Part shown: positions 17,898 through 25,482 of the stretch, piece after piece
Position numbering within the stretch: the first letter of the stretch is position 1
Layout of the letters: every line of letters begins with the position of its first letter
From: Jejuia sp043557195
GTDB lineage: Bacteria; Bacteroidota; Bacteroidia; Flavobacteriales; Flavobacteriaceae
Direction of reading: 5' to 3'
DNA: 64,000 bases
NCBI GenBank assembly: GCA_043557195.1
Contig: CP121314.1
Coordinates: 124,001-188,000 of the forward strand
Program-made: the position numbers and the translations under genes
The notes under the pieces: model-generated
What the model was told of the DNA's origin: nothing
Seen by the model: only the letters and a program-made list of their open reading frames with translations
Databases searched by the model: none

Positions 17898-19190
17898 ATG
17901 AAAAAAAATCTATTATTGCTACTTGGTGTAGCCGTTATGTTCTTCTCTTGTCAGAACGAGAGTACCGAAGCAGAAGAGCAACAACAGACAACTATTGAAG
18001 CTGAGATTGCTGCAGAAGCAGAAATTTTATCATCTGAAATTGAAGCAGCAGGAATTGAAGAAGGCGAAGATGCACTTCAAATGAACGCTGATAGTGAAAT
18101 TTTAGCGCAAAGACCAACTAAAGACAATGGTTTAACATTTAGTACTGCTAGTCGATCTCAATCTGCAGACGCTGAATGTGAAGCTGACTTAGAAGGTCTT
18201 GCTGCAAGCTTACCTGAAAGCGTTAATCTTAGAACGACAGCAAATCCTGGTGATGATGCTTATTTTAATTTTGAAATCTTAGATACCAACTTATCAGGAA
18301 CAAATCTTAAAGGATGGTGTGGTGATGTTGATGGGTATTTAGAAGTTGAAGGACCTTATGAATTTAATGTTTATTCAAGTTATGAAGATTTTCCAGCTGA
18401 GGGGAATTTTGAAAATCCTCAAAACTTTCCTTTAGTTAATTGGATAATGAACCAAGATTTTATTGGTAAAGTAAGTCCAATATCTGGAGAAACTTATACT
18501 TATGGGATGGTACAATGGGCTATTTGGGAACTATTAGATGACCAAAACTGTAGAGCTTGTTTATATTTAACAGGTGATGTAGATAATGGATGGCAACTAA
18601 ATAGTGCTGCTTTAGAAGCGGTAGCTATGGAAATAGTAGATGCTGCTATTGAAAATGGACAAGACTATGTCCCTGGATGTGGTGAACAAGTAGCTCTTAT
18701 TTATATAGCTAAAGAGCGCAATGCTTTAAATCAAATAATTCAGTCAGTTATTCAAATGGTTGATGTTCCTTCTAAGGAAGAAGAATGTGATGATTGTACT
18801 GGTGATGTAGATCAGTTAACAATGGAATTCGATTGGCACTATGCTAAAAGAGTAAGAATCTACCAGAAAAAAGAAAATACTTGTTATGGTGTAAAAGTTT
18901 TTGACAAAGTTCTACAACCAGGTGAGGAGTTTTCTATAGAAGGTGTTAACCATGATGGTTCATTCGGTAAATACATCTACATCTATATTGGCAACTGTTA
19001 TTATACCAAAATTAAAACCAATTGTTACTTAAATATTGGTCCAGGTTATGAAAAAGGTGTATTTAACGTAATAGGCGGTACTAGTACACACGGTGGTGAA
19101 CTTTGTGAGTATGTCAAACCAGAACCTACAAAATGTTACAGACACTGGAGTTGTTATTACTACTACAACTACTGTAGATACGGATATTAA
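17898..19190 (+). CDS. Surface lipoprotein with thioester-like and DUF7467-like domains
   Basis: A 430-residue lipoprotein: signal peptide with lipobox FFSC (Cys18), an acidic linker, then a domain with WC at 140-141 (KGWCGDVDG) and VQWAIWELL at 205-213. A Cys after an aromatic residue plus a downstream phi-Q-x-x-phi motif is the pattern of Gram-positive thioester adhesin domains (Cys-Gln crosslink). The same order here is suggestive, not proven. A second domain (about 307-402) with VRIYQKK, KIKTNC, NIGPG and FNVIGGTSTHGGELC looks like DUF7467. The C-terminus is Tyr/Cys-rich. Probably a surface protein; binding partner unknown. A terminator follows at 19211. Confidence 0.7.
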   Translation: MKKNLLLLLGVAVMFFSCQNESTEAEEQQQTTIEAEIAAEAEILSSEIEAAGIEEGEDALQMNADSEILAQRPTKDNGLTFSTASRSQSADAECEADLEGLAASLPESVNLRTTANPGDDAYFNFEILDTNLSGTNLKGWCGDVDGYLEVEGPYEFNVYSSYEDFPAEGNFENPQNFPLVNWIMNQDFIGKVSPISGETYTYGMVQWAIWELLDDQNCRACLYLTGDVDNGWQLNSAALEAVAMEIVDAAIENGQDYVPGCGEQVALIYIAKERNALNQIIQSVIQMVDVPSKEEECDDCTGDVDQLTMEFDWHYAKRVRIYQKKENTCYGVKVFDKVLQPGEEFSIEGVNHDGSFGKYIYIYIGNCYYTKIKTNCYLNIGPGYEKGVFNVIGGTSTHGGELCEYVKPEPTKCYRHWSCYYYYNYCRYGY

Positions 19191-19210
19191 AAATATAGTT
19201 TAAAATAAAA

Positions 19211-19239
19211 AGGGAAACAGTTAAGCTGTTTCTCTTTTT
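19211..19239 (+). terminator. Intrinsic terminator of the thioester-like lipoprotein gene
   Basis: Stem GAAACAG/CTGTTTC with flanking A and T runs, 20 bases after the stop. Confidence 0.8.
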
Positions 19240-19337
19240 TTATGTTAATTAATAAAACTTTTAATTCTTACCAATGTAATTACTTTGCTAGTTTATTCTT
19301 TTAGTAATAATTGTAAATTTTATTTTTTATTTAATAA

Positions 19338-19364
19338 AAAACCTCCGTTTTTAACGGAGGTTTT
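19338..19364. repeat. Hairpin next to the IS200 remnant (IS end or terminator)
   Basis: A 12-bp perfect inverted repeat (arms 19338-19349 and 19353-19364, core AACCTCCGTT) with a 3-base loop. It could be an intrinsic terminator or the subterminal hairpin of a decayed IS200-type element whose tnpA remnant lies 40 bases away. The sequence alone does not decide. Confidence 0.6.
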
Positions 19365-19402
19365 AATTTTAGATTAAACCTCAAAGAATCGAATCATTAG
19401 GC

Positions 19403-19798
19403 TCATTTATTAGGTTCTTGATACTTGACATACCTTCTTATCTTATCCTAGTCTAAAGCCAATACCAAGATAGCCTCTTTACCGAAAGTGATTGTTCCAA
19501 TAAGGCTTTTGCTTTAAAACTCTGATGCGTCTTGAACAGTTTTAATTGCTATATTGACTTTTAGAACACACATGATCGGATATGGAAATCTTCGATTGAA
19601 TTGGAAAAACCAAACGAATTTTACTCTTTTAGTACGTTCACTTCTTGAATAATGTTATCCTCGCGACCAACAACTCCTTGTAAATTGTGCTATTAATAAT
19701 TTCAATATAAATCAAAAACAAGTAAACGACATTTGAGTGAAAACAATATGATAGTCCCATTTGCAATATCCGTATTTTAATTTTCTAAACTTATTCAT
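19403..19798 (-). pseudogene. Decayed IS200/IS605-type tnpA transposase
   Basis: No intact frame, but the minus strand read from an ATG at about 19798 gives MNKFRKLKYGYCKWDYHIVF, the N-terminus of IS200-type HUH transposases. After frame changes come KISISD and MCVLKVNIAIK, then DKIRRYVKYQE just before a TGA at 19403. That last segment is the conserved C-terminal motif whose Tyr is the DNA nucleophile in this family. Total span (about 396 bases, 132 codons) equals a normal tnpA. At least three in-frame stops and several frameshifts make it non-functional. It marks an old insertion between the lipoprotein gene and the glycan genes. Confidence 0.75.
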
Positions 19799-19928
19799 CC
19801 AAAGAAGTTTTAGATAGTAAACCTACAAAATGGCTAATCCTTAAGAACAAGTCCACCATTTCTAGCTGTAGTTTTTTAGACTAAAAAAAGTGCTCTTTTA
19901 ACTTTTTACACGAATAATTAGATGGAAA

Positions 19929-21239
19929 TTATTTTTTGTAGTGATTTAATGTAAGTTTTCGTTTACCTGAAGACAACTCGGGAATTTCATCAACATACTC
20001 AATTTTAATTATGGCATCTTCACCTAAAAAGCTTTTGAGTAGGGTTGTCATTTTTTTTTCTTGCTTAAAGTGTCTATCTATATTAATTTTAACTAAATAA
20101 AGTTTTTTGTCTTCTTGAATAAATTGAAATTGCTTTATCTCTGGAAAATACTCCAACTCGTACACAACGGTTGTCATTATTCTTCCATCTGTACTATAAA
20201 TCGCATCCATTTTACGTCCTTCTACTTTAGTAAAAGCAGGAGCATTGTTAAATGTATTACTGATATCCATTACTGCCAAATCTCCAGTATCGTATCTAAT
20301 AATTGGCATATGGTAATTAAATAAATCTGTAACTACCACTCTACCTAAATTTCCATAACCAGCAGGTTTATCTTCTTTTAGATCTAACACTTCAATGTAA
20401 TAGCTTGCCCAATTTATATGAAAAAAACTTCCTCCATTTGTTATTTGCTGCGATAGAATGCCGTTTTCCATATTTGAGTATCTGGATAAAATATTAAAGC
20501 CAAAATATCTTTTGATCGAATTTTTAATTGGATCTCCTAAAGGTTCTGCATTAGCTATCATAGATGAAATTTTTGCATTTATTGGTTTGGCGTCTACAGC
20601 ATCTAAATATTTGCATATTTCTTTAAAAGCTGAAGGGTAACCTATAAAAGCATTATTAGAGCTTGTTGCTTCAATCTCTTTTACAATTTCAGAAATCGAT
20701 GTAGAGTTCAAATTTTTAACATTAATCATTCTAATATTTTGTAACAAAGTAGCCAATCTGCTTTTGCTAATCACTTTACTCCAAGCTCTAATATAAAATA
20801 ATTTATGCCCAATTTTGTAGCCAGCCTTCTCACCAAAAAATATTGTATCTGCAGTATTTCTAATTTTTTTGTTTTTATCTTGGAATACTACAAAAGGTGT
20901 ACCTGTTGAACCACTTGTACTAACCTCATAACTAGCTTTATCTTTGAATTTATTTGAAATAAAACTGTTAACTGATTCTCGCAATAACATTTTATCTACA
21001 ATAGGAAAATCTTTAATTGAACTATAGTTTTTATAATCTTTATAAAATGGAACTGTCGCTATTGCATGTTGCATTAAAAAAGAGAGATATTGGTTTCTTT
21101 TTTTTATAGATACATCTTCATTGAAATTTTCTAAAATGAATTTAATATCATTATAATGAGATTTAACTTTACCTCCTTTAATAAAATCAAAAAACCAAAA
21201 CGACTGGTATCTTATTTTTTCTAACAATAACATAATCAA
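19929..21239 (-). CDS. CapK-like phenylacetate-CoA ligase family protein
   Basis: A 436-residue adenylate-forming protein of the PaaK/CapK group. The phosphate-binding loop STSGSTGTP is at residues 107-115, and the substrate/AMP region YDTGDLAVMD lies near residue 320. CapK-type homologues occur in capsule and exopolysaccharide loci, where the reaction is unclear. The two upstream genes on the same strand (ATP-grasp and phosphosugar transferase) support a role in decorating a surface glycan. It lies 110 bases downstream of the ATP-grasp gene. Confidence 0.8.
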   Translation of the reverse strand: MIMLLLEKIRYQSFWFFDFIKGGKVKSHYNDIKFILENFNEDVSIKKRNQYLSFLMQHAIATVPFYKDYKNYSSIKDFPIVDKMLLRESVNSFISNKFKDKASYEVSTSGSTGTPFVVFQDKNKKIRNTADTIFFGEKAGYKIGHKLFYIRAWSKVISKSRLATLLQNIRMINVKNLNSTSISEIVKEIEATSSNNAFIGYPSAFKEICKYLDAVDAKPINAKISSMIANAEPLGDPIKNSIKRYFGFNILSRYSNMENGILSQQITNGGSFFHINWASYYIEVLDLKEDKPAGYGNLGRVVVTDLFNYHMPIIRYDTGDLAVMDISNTFNNAPAFTKVEGRKMDAIYSTDGRIMTTVVYELEYFPEIKQFQFIQEDKKLYLVKINIDRHFKQEKKMTTLLKSFLGEDAIIKIEYVDEIPELSSGKRKLTLNHYKK

Positions 21240-21349
21240 ATTATTTCTTTATCAACAAATCTAGTAAAATATAATACTAATAGAGTTGTTAAAAAGTTAG
21301 AGATTTAACAGACGGAATTTACCAAAATGAAGTTCCATATTATAATGGC

Positions 21350-22366
21350 TTAAACTATTTTAACCAACAAATCAAATTTAGAAAAAACTAAACCTTCTTT
21401 ATAATTAACATGTCTATTTAAATGAGTATTATTCCCAATTATCCAATCTAAATAAACCGCTGCAATATTAGCACCTGCTTCATGAGAAAACGGATAGCCT
21501 CCACCAAATCGTGGATTCAATTCTAGAAAAAACCAATCTTCACCAACTAAAAATACGTCTCCATCCATACAGCCAATATGCCTTAAATTATTAGCAACTT
21601 TAATCGATAAACTATTAAACGTTTCATCTATTACAGATTTAGCTTTATCGGTTTCTCCATAGCGCATTGCTATTTTTTCTCGTAAAAACGTATCAAAATA
21701 ATCGCCTTCAAAATTATTTACAATATCAAACCCATGTTCCTTTCCATTTAGCTTTTCCTGAATTAATATACCATATTTAATTTCCTCAGTACGCTCTTTA
21801 TAATCCTTTGATCGCTTTAGTTTCTTCTTTTGAAGTTGATATGACAATTCTAACTCTTCTAAATCTTCACAAATTTCTACTCCAATTGAACCGCTACCAA
21901 ATCTTGGTTTTAAGACTATTGGAAAAGACAAGATGTTTTCTTTGATATCACTTAAAGCCTTGTCAAAATCCACATATGTTTTAGGAGAATTTAAACCCAA
22001 ACTTGTAATAAACTGATGTGTTTTCCATTTATCAAAAGCCGTATTAACTACGTAATGATCCGAAACTATTACTTTTGCGCCATTTTTTTCTAGCAATGCC
22101 TTATTATTAGACAATATTGGCAACTCAAAATCATTTAAAGATATTACTGCCTTTACATTATATTGATTTATAATACTTTGTAATACGGATATATACTTAT
22201 TGTCGTTTATATTGGGGACTTGTATAAAAATGTCTGCATCAGTAGAAGCTGCTGCATATTTTTGGTTGTCTACTGCAATAACCTTCCCTTTACCTTTTAA
22301 AGCATCCTTAAAGTATCTTAAAAGATAATTTCTCTTACCAACACATGTAAAAAGTATGTTATAATC
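21350..22366 (-). CDS. ATP-grasp enzyme of a glycan locus
   Basis: A 338-residue protein from the ATG at 22366: an N-terminal Rossmann-like segment (MDYNILFTCVGKRNYLLRYF), then an ATP-grasp fold with FPIVLKPRFGSGSIGV as the ATP-binding loop, and metal/ATP residues in FLELNPRFGGGYPFSHEAG. The longer frame (start 22411) lies inside the upstream sugar transferase. The ATG at 22366 overlaps that gene's stop by 8 bases, which I take as the real, coupled start. ATP-grasp enzymes join a carboxylate to an amine or similar group, here probably adding an amino-acid-like substituent to a sugar (inference). Confidence 0.82.
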   Translation of the reverse strand, partial: DYNILFTCVGKRNYLLRYFKDALKGKGKVIAVDNQKYAAASTDADIFIQVPNINDNKYISVLQSIINQYNVKAVISLNDFELPILSNNKALLEKNGAKVIVSDHYVVNTAFDKWKTHQFITSLGLNSPKTYVDFDKALSDIKENILSFPIVLKPRFGSGSIGVEICEDLEELELSYQLQKKKLKRSKDYKERTEEIKYGILIQEKLNGKEHGFDIVNNFEGDYFDTFLREKIAMRYGETDKAKSVIDETFNSLSIKVANNLRHIGCMDGDVFLVGEDWFFLELNPRFGGGYPFSHEAGANIAAVYLDWIIGNNTHLNRHVNYKEGLVFSKFDLLVKIV

Positions 22367-22997
22367 CATTTGTTTGTTTAAAATTTGGCTGTGTTTTACG
22401 CAATTCATCAAGATCTAACATATTAGTATCCAGTTCAATTTCGCTGTAATTAGTAAATGCTTTTTTAAAGGTTTTTATTAAAATTACAATATCGTTAAAA
22501 AAGGACATTGTTTTTACATATTCAATATCCTTAGTAAGTTTATCATCCCAACTCAAAGCATTTCTTCCCGATACTTGTGCTAAACCGGTAACCCCTGGTC
22601 TTACACTATGCCTAATAGATTCTTCATTAGTATAATAAGGCAAATAATGCACCCTTAGTGGTCTTGGGCCTACCAAACTCATGTCGCCTAATAACACATT
22701 TAATAACTGAGGTATTTCATCTAACGAAGTACGTCTTAAAAAAGATCCAAAATGCGTCATTCTATCTTCATTAGGCAATAAATTACCGTCTAAATCCTTC
22801 TTATCCGTCATGGTCTTAAATTTTAGAATATTAAAAATAGTTTCTTTTTTACCAGGACGTGGTTGAGAGAAAAAAGGCTTGCCATTATTCACAAAAATCA
22901 AAATTATAAGAATTAACAAAAACACTGGTGATAATATGAGTATTCCTGTAAGTGACAGTGAAAAATCTAAGATTCGCTTAAAAACTAATTTATACAT
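22359..22997 (-). CDS. Bacterial sugar transferase (undecaprenyl-phosphate phosphosugar transferase)
   Basis: A 212-residue protein of the short PglC/WcaJ C-terminal type: an N-terminal re-entrant membrane helix (about 8-35), PFFSQPRPGKK, FKTM, the catalytic Asp-Glu pair (D93-E94 in RRTSLDEIPQL), and SLVGPRPLR followed by PGVTGLAQVSGR. It transfers a phosphosugar from a nucleotide sugar to undecaprenyl phosphate, the first membrane step of glycan assembly. It overlaps the ATP-grasp gene by 8 bases and leads a three-gene set running to 19929, probably the end of a surface-glycan locus. Confidence 0.92.
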   Translation of the reverse strand: MYKLVFKRILDFSLSLTGILILSPVFLLILIILIFVNNGKPFFSQPRPGKKETIFNILKFKTMTDKKDLDGNLLPNEDRMTHFGSFLRRTSLDEIPQLLNVLLGDMSLVGPRPLRVHYLPYYTNEESIRHSVRPGVTGLAQVSGRNALSWDDKLTKDIEYVKTMSFFNDIVILIKTFKKAFTNYSEIELDTNMLDLDELRKTQPNFKQTNGL

Positions 22998-23333
22998 AAT
23001 TTAATACATCAATAGTCTTATTAAATTGAAATCATATATAATTAAAAGGAGTTTGTTGTGAATAACATACTAAAACTTATCGAATAGTATGCTTTTTTAC
23101 GAAAGACAGCTTTACAGTAATTTCATGTAAATATTCCATAACTAAATACTCTTATTAAATAGATACGTTTCGGTTAGACTCTTTGATAAATTTGGTTACG
23201 ATTCAAAAATAACTTTATAAAGTATAAAGATTCAATAAAATCGATAATTCCACAAAAATCTCCTATAAATATCCAATTTTTAGTTTTTATCTCTAATATT
23301 AAAACATATTTTTGTTGAAAACGAAAAATAAAC
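22998..23333. other. Gene-free divergent region upstream of sugar transferase and prfB
   Basis: 336 bases between two divergent genes. It contains the prfB -7 element at 23307-23314 and a weak 6-bp stem followed by T residues near 23064-23098. No open frame with coding character, RNA gene or repeat was recognised. Confidence 0.5.
23307..23314 (+). promoter_or_regulatory. -7 promoter element (TATTTTTG) of prfB
   Basis: Exact TAnnTTTG match 20 bases before the prfB ATG, implying a leader of roughly a dozen bases. Confidence 0.5.
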
Positions 23334-24444
23334 ATGATTACATCTGATAATATCAAAAACCTTAATACCCGCCTAGACAAACTTAGGCACTATCTTTGAC
23401 ATAGATGCCAAACTTATAGAAATACAAAACGAAGAAGAGCAAACCTTCGATCCTAATTTCTGGAACGACCCAAAAGCCGCAGAAGCTATAATGAAATCGC
23501 TTCGCGTAAAGAAAAAATGGGTACAAGATTACAAAGATTTAAAAACACTTATTGAAGACTTAGAAGTTATTTACGAGTTCTTTAAAGAAGGTGAATCTAC
23601 TCAAGAAGATGTAGAAAACCGATATAATAAAGCTGCAACACTACTTGAAGATATAGAATTTAGAAATATGCTTTCTGAAGAAGGTGATAACCTAAGTGCG
23701 GTACTTCAAATTACGGCTGGGGCTGGTGGAACAGAAAGCTGCGACTGGGCAAGTATGTTGATGCGTATGTATTTAATGTATGCTGAAAAAAGTGGTTTTA
23801 AAGTAAAAGAGCTTAACTTTCAAGAAGGTGATGTTGCTGGTATAAAGACCGTGACACTAGAAATTGAAGGTGATTTTGCTTTTGGCTGGCTTAAAGGTGA
23901 AAATGGCGTACACCGCTTAGTGCGCATCTCTCCTTTTGATAGTAATGCGAAACGCCATACAAGTTTTGCTTCGGTTTATGTATACCCTCTTGTTGATGAT
24001 ACCATTGAAATTGAAATAAACCCTGCTGATATTGAAATTACAACTGCACGATCTAGTGGTGCTGGTGGACAAAATGTAAACAAGGTTGAAACCAAGGTGC
24101 AATTAACCCACAAACCAACAGGTATTCAAATTTCATGTTCTGAAACGCGCTCTCAGCATGATAACAGATCTCGTGCAATGCAAATGCTTAAATCTCAGCT
24201 GTATGAAATCGAACTTCAAAAACAATTATCACAACGCGAAGATATTGAAGCCAGTAAAATGAAAATTGAATGGGGAAGCCAAATTAGAAACTATGTGATG
24301 CACCCTTACAAATTGGTAAAAGATGTTAGGACTAGCCATGAAACAGGAAATGTTGATGCTGTAATGGACGGGAATATTGATGCATTTTTAAAAGCGTATC
24401 TAATGATGATGGGGCAAAAAGTTGAAGACGATAGCCAATTATGA
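23334..24444 (+). CDS. prfB: Peptide chain release factor 2, with programmed +1 frameshift
   Basis: RF2, which recognises UGA/UAA stops and releases the peptide. Zero-frame translation from the ATG at 23334 gives 21 residues ending RHYL, then an in-frame TGA at 23397-23399 within TATCTTTGAC, the classical RF2 slip site. After a +1 shift (CTT to TTT, next codon GAC at 23398) the frame continues to the stop at 24444, 369 residues in all. The stop-recognition loop SPF (199-201) and the catalytic GGQ (244-246) are intact. Low RF2 promotes the shift, so synthesis is self-regulated. The gene overlaps the following HAD gene by ATGA. Confidence 0.95.
23385..23400 (+). promoter_or_regulatory. RF2 programmed +1 frameshift site
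   Basis: TATCTTTGAC with the in-frame TGA at 23397-23399. Upstream is AGGCAC (23388-23393) where E. coli has an SD-like AGGGGG, so the stimulatory element is reduced to AGG. Confidence 0.9.
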
Positions 24445-25064
24445 AGCAAATAGATACTATCATTTTCGATTTAGGAGGTGTTCTAATTGATTGGAATCCA
24501 GAATATGTGTTCTTAGATGCTTTTAATGGAAATAGGCAAAAAATGCAGTGGTTCTTTGATAACATCTGCACCATGGATTGGAATGAAAATCAAGATGCTG
24601 GTTACCCTCTGGCTATGGCTACAGAAGATTTAGTCAAGAAATTTCCAGAATACGAGAATTATATCCGGATGTATTACGGCGACTGGGAAAATATGCTAGG
24701 AGGCCCCATTGATGGCACAGTCGTTATTCTTAAAAAATTAATTGAAAACCCAATTTATAAAGTTGTGGCGCTTACCAATTGGAGTGCCGAAACGTTCCCG
24801 ATTGCTCAAAATCGCTTTGAGTTTTTAAATTGGTTTGAAGGCATTGTAGTCTCTGGAGAAGAAAAGACTAGAAAACCGCACAAAGAAATTTTTGAAATTA
24901 CTTTGAATCGCTATAATATAAAAGCTCAAAAAGCTGTTTTTATAGATGATAACTTGAGAAATATTGAAGCGGCCAATGGCCTAGGAATACATGGTATTCA
25001 ATTTAAAAATCCTGAGCAACTGATTTCAGAATTAAAACCATTTAACATTACTCTTAATGATTAA
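24441..25064 (+). CDS. HAD-superfamily phosphatase (YihX-like)
   Basis: A 207-residue HAD-IA hydrolase. Motif I is IIFDLGGVLIDW (nucleophile Asp10), motif II is in VVALTNWS, motif III is the Lys in EKTRKPHKEIFE, and motif IV is VFIDDNLRNIEAA. Similar enzymes dephosphorylate sugar phosphates such as glucose-1-phosphate. Its ATG overlaps the prfB stop (ATGA) and its end overlaps the next gene by 8 bases, so prfB, this gene and the ArsC-like gene form one operon. The true substrate is unknown. Confidence 0.88.
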   Translation: MKQIDTIIFDLGGVLIDWNPEYVFLDAFNGNRQKMQWFFDNICTMDWNENQDAGYPLAMATEDLVKKFPEYENYIRMYYGDWENMLGGPIDGTVVILKKLIENPIYKVVALTNWSAETFPIAQNRFEFLNWFEGIVVSGEEKTRKPHKEIFEITLNRYNIKAQKAVFIDDNLRNIEAANGLGIHGIQFKNPEQLISELKPFNITLND

Positions 25065-25398
25065 AATTTATCATAATAACCGTTGTAGAAAATCTCGTGA
25101 AGGTCTAGAAATACTAGAAAACTCTGGAAAAGAATTTCAAATTATTAAATATTTAGAAGATACGCCTTCAAAAGTAGAATTAAAAGAACTTATAGAATTA
25201 ATGGGTATAAAACCTATTGATTTAGTTAGAAAAAACGAAGCCATTTGGAAATCTGACTTTAAGGATAAAAACTTAAACGATGATGAAATTGTCGATGCTA
25301 TGATAAAAAATCCAAAATTAATTGAGCGCCCAATAGTTATTAATGGAAATAAGGCAATCATTGGGAGACCCCCATCTCTTATCCTTGATATTATTTAG
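25057..25398 (+). CDS. ArsC/Spx-family thioredoxin-fold protein
   Basis: A 113-residue protein of the glutaredoxin-coupled arsenate reductase family. The active-site Cys10 lies in HNNRCRKSREGL, and the substrate-binding arginine region is in LIERPIVINGNKAIIGRPP. Arsenate reduction is the family activity, but many genomic copies outside ars operons (YfgD-like) have unknown roles. No arsenite transporter or ArsR gene is nearby, so arsenic resistance is not supported by context. It is the last gene of the prfB operon. Confidence 0.85.
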   Translation: MIKIYHNNRCRKSREGLEILENSGKEFQIIKYLEDTPSKVELKELIELMGIKPIDLVRKNEAIWKSDFKDKNLNDDEIVDAMIKNPKLIERPIVINGNKAIIGRPPSLILDII

Positions 25399-25482
25399 AT
25401 ACAATCTAAATTTCTTTTAACATACTTTTAACCGAAACAGGCATAATGAACCTCTAATTTCGCACAAAAATTGGTTGGTGAC

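Noticed and set aside
23064..23098. Hairpin with T residues upstream of prfB
   Set aside because: The stem is only 6 bp with a long loop and no gene ends before it on the plus strand.
25057..25398. Arsenic-resistance role for the ArsC-like protein
   Set aside because: No arsR, arsB/acr3 or related gene nearby; it is embedded in the prfB operon.
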